NCBI GenBank assembly: GCA_030619735.1
Contig: JAUXAV010000082.1
Location: forward strand, 1 to 5,136
Length of the DNA: 5,136 nucleotides
Direction: 5' to 3'
DNA from: Candidatus Aenigmatarchaeota archaeon
GTDB lineage: Archaea; Aenigmatarchaeota; Aenigmatarchaeia; QMZP01; JAUXAV01
In this document: one piece after another, positions 1-4,261 of the stretch
Layout: each line of letters starts with the position of its first letter
Position numbering within the stretch: position 1 is the stretch's first letter
The notes under the pieces: generated by a model
What the model saw: the letters and a program-made list of their open reading frames with translations, nothing else
Told to the model about the DNA's origin: nothing
Database searches by the model: none
Made by a program: the position numbers and the translations under genes

Positions 1-117
1 GTTGATGGAGAGCTTTCCATTCCCATAAAAGCCCCGGCTTCCCGTCTTGAAAGTCTTTGCTTGCAGCTCAATGACCTGGAGCGTCTGGTTCATATCATCT
101 CTGACTATGGCGTTCAT
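1..117 (-). CDS. Hypothetical small protein, N-terminal 39 residues (runs off window)
   Basis: The minus-strand frame opens with ATG at 117-115 and stays open to the window edge, so only the first 39 residues are visible (MNAIVRDDM..., then AKTFKTGSRGFYGNGKL). The intergenic gap to the upstream gene is only 14 nt. It contains GGTGA six bases before the ATG, a good Shine-Dalgarno match, so this is very probably the second gene of an operon with the 125-aa gene at 132-509. The visible part has no membrane segment, signal peptide or catalytic motif. The Gly/aromatic-rich stretch GSRGFYGNGKL suggests a beta-rich fold, but I do not recognise the family and give no function. The C-terminus is not visible. 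Confidence 0.7.
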   Translation of the reverse strand, partial: MNAIVRDDMNQTLQVIELQAKTFKTGSRGFYGNGKLSIN

Positions 118-131
118 AACTCCTCACCCCC

Positions 132-509
132 TTATGTCCAGCCATGCTGATAATATAATTCGTCTGAGCTTGCGTTAAATTTGAGCTTGTAGCCTTCCAG
201 GTTCAGGGCCTCCACTGTGTCATACTGAGCATCGAAGTTTTCTATCTTATCCACCGCATAGGCTCGGAGGATCACCTTGCCTTCCCCTTTGATATAGATT
301 CCCCTCACAAATTTATCCAGGGGAGTCTTGAAGTCCTGGGCAAGCTCCTTATGCCTCTTCCCCAGTCCCAAGGAAAACTCTTTCGTCTTAGGGCAGTAGA
401 TAAAGCTAATAATCCCCTTTGGCTTTCCCCATCGATATTCACTATCCAAGGGAGCCTTCCCATTCAGGACCCAGTTCCTTTTGACTGTGCTGGCAAACTT
501 TAAGTTCAT
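132..509 (-). CDS. Hypothetical protein, 125 aa
   Basis: A complete frame from ATG (509-507) to TAA (134-132). The start is supported by AAGGAT about five bases upstream and by a strong promoter (569-596) that leaves a leader of about 50 nt. The product is soluble-looking, with no transmembrane segment or signal peptide. It is mixed alpha/beta: residues 30-50 look like beta strands (GIISFIYCP, EFSLGLGKRH), followed by a helix near 52-60, a second beta region near 69-86 (FVRGIYIKGEGKVILRAYAV) and an acidic C-terminus. There is one cysteine (residue 39) and no nucleotide-binding or metal-binding signature. It is the first gene of an operon with the gene that starts at 117. I do not recognise the family. 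Small soluble genes of this kind are common on plasmids and phages, but that is context rather than evidence of function. Confidence 0.75.
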   Translation of the reverse strand: MNLKFASTVKRNWVLNGKAPLDSEYRWGKPKGIISFIYCPKTKEFSLGLGKRHKELAQDFKTPLDKFVRGIYIKGEGKVILRAYAVDKIENFDAQYDTVEALNLEGYKLKFNASSDELYYQHGWT

Positions 510-568
510 TTTTGATCCTTTTTGATATTGTTATTTTTAAGAGAAGTTCCATAGAAAGATACAAACTT

Positions 569-596
569 ATTATATACGAAAAAAAGGACTTGTCAA
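569..596 (-). promoter_or_regulatory. Sigma-70-type promoter of the 509-1 operon
   Basis: On the minus strand TTGACA (596-591) is followed by a 16-bp spacer and TATAAT (574-569). Both hexamers are perfect consensus. Transcription would begin near 562, about 53 nt before the ATG at 509. This is the clearest promoter in the window and the main reason to call the host bacterial. Confidence 0.88.
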
Positions 597-636
597 CCCC
601 CCTTATAGAAAAATAACTAGAAAAATCTCTGGAAGG

Positions 637-649
637 TTGATATAATCAA
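637..649 (+). promoter_or_regulatory. Extended -10 element inside a TTGAT/ATCAA dyad
   Basis: TGaTATAAT at 638-646 is an extended -10 motif on the plus strand. No good -35 lies upstream, which extended -10 promoters tolerate. It sits within the inverted repeat TTGAT-ATA-ATCAA (637-649), so a dimeric repressor could occlude it. It would be divergent to the promoter at 569-596. No convincing plus-strand ORF follows, so any transcript would be a leader or small RNA. The region is AT-rich and chance -10 matches are common. Confidence 0.35.
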
Positions 650-676
650 TGATACAGGCGGGGAAAAAATAAAATA

Positions 677-710
677 AATATCAATTCGGAGTTGATCCGA
701 GCGGGATATT
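677..710 (+). other. Nested inverted repeat (possible RNA hairpin)
   Basis: Outer arms AATATC (677-682) and GATATT (705-710) enclose inner arms TCGGA (686-690) and TCCGA (696-700) around a five-base loop. It lies about 25 nt downstream of the putative start set by the extended -10 at 638-646. It could be the first structured element of a small RNA or a protein-binding dyad. No T-run follows, so it is not an intrinsic terminator. Confidence 0.35.
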
Positions 711-735
711 AAAGCCAATTAAATAGCAATTTTAT

Positions 736-752
736 TTAGAGTAGTACTCTAA
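736..752. promoter_or_regulatory. Perfect 17-bp palindrome, candidate operator
   Basis: TTAGAGTA-G-TACTCTAA is an uninterrupted dyad with 8-bp arms around one central base. The single-base centre makes an RNA hairpin unlikely and suits a homodimeric DNA-binding protein such as a phage- or plasmid-type repressor. No second copy was noticed in the window. It lies in a gene-free region upstream of the 509-1 operon and downstream of the 951-1295 gene, so its target promoter is unclear. Confidence 0.5.
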
Positions 753-755
753 GCC

Positions 756-854
756 TTATTATATATAAAAACATAAAATAATTTGAATTTCTGATATTGA
801 ATTTTTTCTATAATATTTTTTTCTTATTAATTTTTTATATTTATTATAAATAAA
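756..854. other. AT-rich segment without genes
   Basis: About 100 bp that is roughly nine-tenths A/T, with runs such as TTTTTTT and no ORF of note on either strand. It contains several chance -10-like TATAAT strings. A segment like this can be a DNA-unwinding element or simply intergenic filler. No DnaA-box cluster or iteron lies next to it, so an origin is not claimed. Confidence 0.4.
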
Positions 855-945
855 GGGAAAGCACATTCAAACAGAGAGGAATAGAGAAGAGGAAGAGAGA
901 GGAAGGAAGGCAAGGAAAGCAGGCAGGGATGTTATAAGGAAGGGA
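855..945 (-). terminator. C/U-rich, G-poor 3' region, possible Rho-dependent termination site
   Basis: The plus strand is almost pure purine here (GAGAGGAA, AAGAGGAAGAGAG, GGAAGGAAGG). A minus-strand transcript leaving the 951-1295 gene would therefore be about 90 nt of C and U with very few Gs. Such unstructured C-rich, G-poor RNA just after a stop codon matches what Rho needs for loading. No intrinsic hairpin with a U-run is visible after that gene. The call rests on composition only. Confidence 0.3.
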
Positions 946-950
946 AAAAG

Positions 951-1295
951 CTATCCCCGGTATTTGTCTATGATTTCCTTGACCTTATCTAGCTGATCGA
1001 ACATAGCCAGGATATGTTTCCTATATTCTGGATCTTCCAGAGCTTCAGCCAGAGTAAGGGTCTGGACAGTAGGCCAACCAGCTCCGGGAGCAGAGCCTTT
1101 TCCGGTCCTAGCTCCAGGACCAGGAACTCCGATTAGCCCCTTAGTCGGTTTCTTGCCTCCGCCTTCCCGTATCTGGATTAGTGGGCTGTCCTCATTCCAG
1201 AAGTCCCAGCGGATTTCGGGATCTCTCCATCTAGAGGAGACGATTTTACGATTCCTGGCACATAGAGGGCACACCATGTTGGCAAATCTTGCCAT
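951..1295 (-). CDS. Hypothetical protein with one CxxC motif, 114 aa
   Basis: ATG at 1295-1293 is preceded by a strong AAGGAG six bases upstream, so the first Met is chosen over Met7; the stop is TAG at 953-951. Three segments are visible. Residues 1-45 are a basic/aromatic region with C9-P-L-C12 and several Trp (W23, W30, W33). Residues 44-74 form a Gly/Pro/Lys-rich, probably disordered linker. Residues 78-113 look like an amphipathic, charged helical tail (LAEALEDPEYRKHILAMFDQ onward). A single CxxC could be half a zinc site completed by dimerisation or by His97, but no second Cys pair exists. There is no signal peptide or membrane segment. The leader carries a UUCG-capped hairpin. I do not recognise the family; a small nucleic-acid-binding protein is plausible but unproven. 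Confidence 0.7.
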   Translation of the reverse strand: MARFANMVCPLCARNRKIVSSRWRDPEIRWDFWNEDSPLIQIREGGGKKPTKGLIGVPGPGARTGKGSAPGAGWPTVQTLTLAEALEDPEYRKHILAMFDQLDKVKEIIDKYRG

Positions 1296-1312
1296 CTAAT
1301 TCTCCTTTCCAA

Positions 1313-1324
1313 GCCCCGAAGGGC
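1313..1324 (-). promoter_or_regulatory. UUCG tetraloop hairpin upstream of the Shine-Dalgarno of the 951-1295 gene
   Basis: The minus-strand RNA reads GCCC-UUCG-GGGC, a four-base-pair stem closed by the very stable C(UUCG)G tetraloop, possibly extended by a G-U pair. It ends a few bases before the AAGGAG ribosome site (1307-1302). It may keep the leader open or stabilise the message. No U-run follows, so it is not an intrinsic terminator. Confidence 0.45.
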
Positions 1325-1416
1325 CAAAAGTCAATTTATGAGCCTATCCCGAGAAAAAAATGCTTCCATAGAGGGGGTAAATAGCTAAGTTGAGCACCTA
1401 CCCTGAACTATATGAC

Positions 1417-1490
1417 CTAGGAGAAATTAAAATCGCTCTATCGCAAGAACTTTATCAAACCAGTTGCGGGATACAGCTATTTTCTCCTAG
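1417..1490. repeat. 10-bp inverted repeat CTAGGAGAAA / TTTCTCCTAG
   Basis: CTAGGAGAAA (1417-1426) and its exact complement (1481-1490) flank 54 bp with little internal pairing. On the minus strand it falls between the 32-aa membrane-protein gene (ends 1496) and the 114-aa gene (starts 1295). It may fold as a long hairpin in a shared transcript. The 72-nt spacing with 7-bp TAGGAGA/TCTCCTA ends recalls a tRNA acceptor stem, but T-arm and anticodon-arm signatures are missing (see rejected items). The rest of 1325-1495 holds nothing else I can support. Confidence 0.4.
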
Positions 1491-1495
1491 CCAGC

Positions 1496-1594
1496 CTAAA
1501 AAATAATAACTAGGATCCCAAATATTACCAAGGTAAAACCGAGCCAGCCAAATATGATCCCCAAGGTCTTTAGGTTTGCGTTCTCTTTTTTCAC
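1496..1594 (-). CDS. Small single-span membrane protein, 32 aa
   Basis: A short frame with a GTG start (1594-1592) and TAG stop (1498-1496). The start is supported by AGGAG (complement of 1601-1605) six bases upstream. The product begins with a charged, Lys-rich segment (MKKENANLKT), followed by about 22 hydrophobic residues (LGIIFGWLGFTLVIFGILVIIF) that run to the C-terminus. This is a classic single transmembrane helix with a positive, probably cytoplasmic N-terminus. There is a GxxxG-like spacing (G12, G16, G19, G26) that could support helix packing. Small proteins of this shape include stress-response membrane peptides, holin-like and type I toxin peptides, and regulators of membrane complexes. 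The sequence alone does not discriminate. A 9-bp inverted repeat sits directly upstream of the ribosome site. Confidence 0.6.
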   Translation of the reverse strand: MKKENANLKTLGIIFGWLGFTLVIFGILVIIF

Positions 1595-1607
1595 TTTTTG
1601 CTCCTAT

Positions 1608-1654
1608 ATAGGGCAATTCTCTGCTCCCCTAGGCAACTTTCTTTTTTGCCCTAT
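1608..1654 (-). promoter_or_regulatory. Leader inverted repeat upstream of the 32-aa membrane-protein gene
   Basis: ATAGGGCAA (1608-1616) and TTGCCCTAT (1646-1654) are exact complements with a 29-nt loop. In the minus-strand RNA the 3' arm ends two bases before AGGAG, so the hairpin could influence ribosome access to the GTG start, a layout seen in regulated small membrane-peptide genes. It overlaps the end of the broken mini-gene at 1629-1733. No U-run follows it. Confidence 0.4.
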
Positions 1655-1733
1655 CTATGGCTCTCAAATGAACGATTTTGAATTAGGTCGCCCCCTTATC
1701 CGCCTGAGCTTTCTCGACCTCGAAGTTGTTCAA
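1629..1733 (-). pseudogene. Possible mini-gene interrupted by an in-frame TAA
   Basis: One minus-strand frame reads NNFEVEKAQADKGAT, then TAA (1685-1683), then FKIVHLRAIDRAKKKVA and TAG (1631-1629). Both halves look like ordinary charged protein sequence, and a single G-to-T change (GAA to TAA) would explain the stop. A TTG at 1733-1731 is the only nearby start and its ribosome site is weak. A separate 34-codon frame beginning at ATG 1800 (MKKKSIFSQ...) precedes it in another phase and has no Shine-Dalgarno. The broken frame lies just upstream of the 32-aa membrane gene in the same direction. The reading is short and could be chance. Confidence 0.25.
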
Positions 1734-1860
1734 CGTATAAAACCTTGCCTAGAAATTCCGAGGTGCTAATTCCTTGAGAGAAAATGCTCTTTTTTTTCAT
1801 AGTATAAATGTCTTAGCTAGTTTTTTTTCAGACCCAGATCCCTGCTTTTCCCTGGAATTT

Positions 1861-2412
1861 CTACCCTGAATTTTTCCCCTCGTAGGCTGCCCTTATTTCT
1901 TCAGGGGCCAACTTGGAATATATCTGAGTAGTGCTTAATCTTTTATGGCCTACCTGTCCTTGAACAGCGGTAATTGGCACTTTATCCAAGAGGCTATGGA
2001 CTACGTGAGTGTGCCTGAGAGTATGAGGACTAGCCTGCACTCCTGCCCGGGCAGAGTATTTTTTAATAAGCTGTTGGATCCTCCTGGTAGTCAAGTCAAA
2101 AATCCTGCCCTTTTTCCTCTTTTCCAGCTTCAGGTAGGCTTTTAGGTCATTCAGGACTTCCCAAGGTACAAAGATGGTCCTTCCCGTTCTTGTTTTGGTA
2201 TTCTCTGGGGGGATCCTGATGAACCTCTCCTCGAAGTCTATGTCCTGGACCTCCAATTTGGTAAACTCGCCGACTCTCATACCGGTTGAATAAAGCAAGG
2301 TGATTATTACTTTGTCGCGGTAGTTGTCAATGCTAGCCTTGAGTTTATTCCACTCATCCTTTTTAAGATACTTGATGCTGTCCTTAAAATTTCGCTTTTG
2401 TATTTTTGCCAC
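1861..2412 (-). CDS. Tyrosine recombinase/integrase, catalytic domain only (183 aa)
   Basis: This is a site-specific DNA recombinase of the phage-integrase/Xer superfamily, which cuts and rejoins DNA through a covalent phosphotyrosine intermediate. The full catalytic set is visible: R46 (STGMRVGE), K73 in the beta-hairpin (ENTKTRTG), H130 and R133 (PHTLRHTH), H156 (GHKRLSTTQ) and nucleophile Y165 (QIYSKL). XerC/XerD and most integrases are about 290-300 aa or longer. This protein starts about 20 residues before the catalytic domain and lacks the N-terminal SAM-like core-binding domain and any arm-binding domain. The GTG start (2412-2410) is the first possible start after an in-frame TGA, with AAGGGG about 8-9 bases upstream and a dedicated promoter at 2458-2486. 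The short form is therefore probably genuine, in the size class of FimB/FimE-like inversion enzymes. It may act on nearby repeats or an attachment site. The gene appears intact. Confidence 0.93.
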   Translation of the reverse strand: MAKIQKRNFKDSIKYLKKDEWNKLKASIDNYRDKVIITLLYSTGMRVGEFTKLEVQDIDFEERFIRIPPENTKTRTGRTIFVPWEVLNDLKAYLKLEKRKKGRIFDLTTRRIQQLIKKYSARAGVQASPHTLRHTHVVHSLLDKVPITAVQGQVGHKRLSTTQIYSKLAPEEIRAAYEGKNSG

Positions 2413-2457
2413 TTTTTCGGCCCCCTTCGATACGATTTTATCGGGATCTCAGGAGGC

Positions 2458-2486
2458 ATTATAGCAAAAAATTTCGTCTTTGTCTA
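2458..2486 (-). promoter_or_regulatory. Sigma-70-type promoter of the recombinase gene
   Basis: On the minus strand TAGACA (2486-2481), a 17-bp spacer and TATAAT (2463-2458) form a near-consensus promoter. A TG one base upstream of the -10 (TGcTATAAT) gives it an extended -10. The start would be near 2451, leaving a leader of about 40 nt that carries CGAT-AAA-ATCG, a small inverted repeat, before the ribosome site. The promoter ends about 85 bp from the iteron array at 2571, so a protein bound there could affect it. Confidence 0.85.
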
Positions 2487-2570
2487 TTAATGCGAAATTG
2501 ATGTCGATATAAAGTAAATATATGATACTTTTTACAAAATAAGAATATCATAGCTCTATCAGTATTTCTG

Positions 2571-2840
2571 CTTTGCAAAGTTAGACCATTTTCTTTTACA
2601 ACTTTACTTTATAAATTAAACGATATTTGCTTTATAAGATTTAGATACTCTCCTTTGTAACTTTCCTTTGGAACTTTCCTTTGGAACTTTCCTTTGTAAT
2701 TTTGCTTTGGAACCTTCCTTTGCAAAGAGTAAAATCCTTCCTTTACAACTTTGCTTTATAAAGCAACAGCCTTTCTTTACAAATTTCCTTTAGTCTTGCT
2801 TTGCAAATTATCGTCCTTTCCTTTATACGCTCCTTTCTAA
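2571..2840. repeat. Iteron-like array of CTTTNNAA boxes
   Basis: About 16 copies of CTTTNNAA (often CTTTGCAAAG, CTTTATAA or CTTTGGAA) start at 2571, 2593/2594, 2607, 2630, 2653, 2666, 2679, 2692, 2705, 2718, 2741, 2754, 2775, 2799, 2821 and 2833. The core from 2653 to 2718 is a strict 13-bp tandem (AACTTTCCTTTGG-type unit). Outside it the steps are mostly 13 or 21-24 bp. Since 23 is 13 plus one helical turn, most boxes keep the same helical face. Variants occur at 2821 (CTTTATAC), 2833 and 2788 (CTTTAGTC). Many boxes are self-complementary (CTTTGCAAAG). Plasmid iterons, partition centromeres and recombinase accessory sites look like this; I cannot decide among them. The array fills most of the gap upstream of the recombinase promoter. 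Confidence 0.85.
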
Positions 2841-2842
2841 AC

Positions 2843-3001
2843 TTATATATCCCTTACACTGCTGATAGTCAGGTCGTTGACGGCCTTCATCAGAATAATA
2901 TTCTCTTCAAGTCCGAGGACATCGGCGGGAAAGCTTGGGCCTCTCCACCGTGCTTGCCCTTTGAAGGCGTCGATGATCTTCCTAATCTCCCTTGGCCTCA
3001 T
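2843..3001 (-). CDS. Hypothetical 52-aa protein at the end of a decayed operon
   Basis: The frame runs from ATG (3001-2999) to TAA (2845-2843) and encodes MRPREIRKIIDAFKGQARW, then a middle part with PSFPADVLGLEEN and a C-terminal IILMKAVNDLTISSVRDI. It alternates helix-like and charged segments and looks like real protein, with no known motif. The ATG overlaps the stop of the preceding frame by one base (TGATG), the usual sign of translational coupling. No separate Shine-Dalgarno is evident. The frame also stays open for 32 codons upstream of the ATG without a better start, so it could instead be the tail of a longer broken gene. Everything just upstream is frameshifted, so expression is doubtful. 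I do not recognise the family. Confidence 0.4.
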   Translation of the reverse strand: MRPREIRKIIDAFKGQARWRGPSFPADVLGLEENIILMKAVNDLTISSVRDI

Positions 3002-3396
3002 CAAGGCATAGGGCTCTTCTTTTCTGGCTCTCTGCTCTTGGCTCTCTGGTCCATAGCTTCTTCTAGTCGGCCAGGTACATCTCCATGGCCTCTATCTCCT
3101 CAGGGCTAGTGTGGGAGTAGCGGGAGACTCTTTGGGAATGGGCTTTTCTGTTGCCTCCTCGGGTGGCCTCTCTGGAGGGGGCTTCTGGCCTGTCTTGCAA
3201 CCAGGGTGCATGGCGACGGGGAACTGGTCTAGCAGACTGAGCAGATTAGACCTCTGGCCGGCTCCTACTGCAAGTTCCTCCTCCTTCGTGCAGGCAGTCC
3301 TGCTCTGGGGTTGAGGGTCTTGCCTAGAGGCTCTGATGTCGCGGATGGGCCTCCTTCGATCGGTAAGTAACTATGGGGGAGATATAGCATCCGCAT
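3001..3396 (-). pseudogene. Multiply frameshifted gene remnant, Pro/Glu-rich with a possible zinc-binding segment
   Basis: No single frame spans this stretch, but protein-like pieces follow one another across frames. The frame opening at ATG 3396 gives PIEGGPSATSEPLGKTLNP and stops at 3265. A second frame, open from 3370 to TAG 3094-3092, gives TKEEELAVGAG, FPVAMHPGCKTG and then a Pro/Glu-rich PPPERPPEEATEKPIPK. A third gives SPEEIEAMEMYLAD and stops at 3065. The fourth gives LEEAMDQRAKSREPEKK and stops at 3003-3001, overlapping the next ATG. CSVC appears in a shifted frame about 25 bases before HPGC, so an ancestral C-x2-C...H-x2-C zinc site is conceivable. At least three indels are implied. 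The middle open frame has no ATG, GTG or TTG before the Met of MHPGC (3211). No family was recognised. Confidence 0.5.
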
Positions 3397-3446
3397 TACT
3401 GAGCTTTGTCTGACGCATAAGAGACCCAGGCGTCAAATAACCTCAT
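3396..3446 (-). pseudogene. 16-codon frame linking two broken genes
   Basis: ATG (3446-3444) with AAAGG immediately before it opens a frame reading MRLFDAWVSYASDKAQ and ends at TAA (3398-3396). It overlaps the preceding gene remnant's stop (3435-3433), and its own stop shares one base with the next ATG (TAATG). The content is protein-like but too short to judge. It is most simply a fragment of one of its neighbours left by a frameshift. Confidence 0.25.
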
Positions 3447-3729
3447 CCTTTCCGCCAGGTGGCTCGTGATTGCCTTTATCCATACCCGCCAGCGTGATTT
3501 CTCTACTCTCAAAATCAATCTCTGCCTTTGGCCATACCCCCTTTACGACTTTTTAGTTAATAGAGCTGGGGGCTTTCTACTCAAGTCCTTCTCTGCGCTG
3601 ATAGGCTGTATGTATTTGGCCATCCTATCTAGGAGAACTTGGAGGAAATAGGCTCCTCTGGTGAGTGTTTGAGACAAGAACGGCATTTGTGTATTTGCTG
3701 AACTTTTTTAGGTAGCTTTCAATTTTCCC
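3433..3729 (-). pseudogene. Frameshifted gene remnant with a break at an A5G run
   Basis: Three overlapping minus-strand frames join into one plausible protein. The first (from 3729, stop 3627-3625) reads KIESYLKKFSKYTNAVLVSN. The second (open 3707-3543; ATG at 3686 or 3623) reads GAYFLQVLLDRMAKYIQPIS, then AEKDLSRKPPALLTKK. The third (3549-3433) reads VVKGVWPKAEIDFESREIT, then LAGMDKGNHEPPGGKDEVI. The second junction lies on AAAAAG (3554-3549): a sixth A, or a -1 slip, joins LLTKK directly to VVKGVW. The first junction lies in the CAAACACTCACCAG area. No start has a good Shine-Dalgarno. I do not recognise the protein. It is transcriptionally aligned with the remnants downstream, so it probably belonged to the same operon. 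Confidence 0.45.
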
Positions 3730-3769
3730 TCAGAAGAGCAAGTCCCCTCGCTTCTCTCTAAGGTGCGAG

Positions 3770-4254
3770 CTGAATAAAGTGCTAGATTTCACTTGAGATG
3801 AACAGCCTTTTCTGCCTCTATCCATTTCCCTTGACGGGGATTAAATTTCACTTGAGATGTTGACAAAAATTCTTATTCACTTGAGAAGAATTAAATTTTA
3901 CTGGAGATGAACAGCCTTTTCTAGGAAAAGCCAATTCCCCTTGACGGGGATTAAATTTTACTTGAGATGAGTGGTCTTCTCCGGTTCACTTGAGAGGGAT
4001 TAAATTTCACTTGAGATGTTGACAAAAATTCTTATTCACTTGAGAGGCATTAAATTTCACTGGAGATGAACAGCCTTTTCTGCCTCTATCCATTTCCCTT
4101 GAGTGAGATTAAACTTCACTTGAGATAGGTGGTCTTCTCCGGTTCACTTGAGAGGGATTAAATTTCACTGGAGATGAACAGCCTTTTCTAGCAAAAGCCA
4201 ATTCCCCTTGAGAGGGATTAAATTTTACTTGAGGAAAAGATAGACTCTCTTGAG
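3770..4254. repeat. Higher-order repeat array of paired CTTGAG boxes
   Basis: Boxes CTTGAG (variants CTGGAG, CTTGAC) form pairs with first bases exactly 21 bp apart: 3830/3851, 3880/3901, 3940/3961, 3989/4010, 4039/4060, 4098/4119, 4147/4168 and 4207/4228/4249. A leading box lies at 3792, with a degenerate partner near 3770. The conserved duplex reads about CCCTTGAnGGGGATTAAA, then TTTCACTTGAGATG. Pairs repeat every 49-50 or 59-60 bp because the spacers come in two length classes. Four spacer sequences occur, each twice: A1 (AACAGCCTTTTCTGCC...), B (TTGACAAAAATTCTTATTCA), A2 (AACAGCCTTTTCTAG..AAAAGCC) and C (GTGGTCTTCTCCGGTTCA), in the order A1-B-A2-C-B-A1-C-A2. No ORF spans it and the period is not a codon multiple. 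It resembles a multi-site protein-binding or centromere-like array. Confidence 0.9.
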
Positions 4255-4261
4255 AAGGGAG

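Noticed and set aside
1418..1489. tRNA-like element (72 nt with TAGGAGA/TCTCCTA ends)
   Set aside because: There is no T-arm GTTCRA, no D-arm consensus and no plausible anticodon stem on either strand. It is kept only as an inverted repeat.
1554..1769. Plus-strand 71-codon frame
   Set aside because: Antisense to the 32-aa membrane gene with its strong ribosome site. Its own ATG lacks a Shine-Dalgarno.
1766..1797. Intrinsic terminator (AGAG...CTCT followed by T8 on the plus strand)
   Set aside because: The stem is only four base pairs and weak, and no plus-strand gene ends there.
1945..2145. Plus-strand 66-codon frame
   Set aside because: Antisense to the recombinase catalytic domain, which is certain.
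3040..3180. Second recombinase C-terminus suggested by RYSHTSPEEIEAM in one minus frame
   Set aside because: It resembles the tyrosine-containing end of integrases, but no upstream GH or HxxR motif is in frame. The same segment joins more naturally to the Pro/Glu-rich pseudogene pieces.
2801..3314. Plus-strand frames of 102 and 67 codons
   Set aside because: They lie opposite minus-strand sequence with better protein character. They have no Shine-Dalgarno, and the first begins inside the iteron array.
3466..3651. Plus-strand 61-codon frame
   Set aside because: Antisense to the decayed minus-strand gene, with no ribosome site.
3780..4254. CRISPR array (about 30-bp repeats with 18-33-bp intervening sequences)
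   Set aside because: The intervening sequences are not unique: four types each occur twice in near-identical form. The repeats vary internally, and no cas gene or leader is visible. It is a higher-order repeat, not CRISPR.
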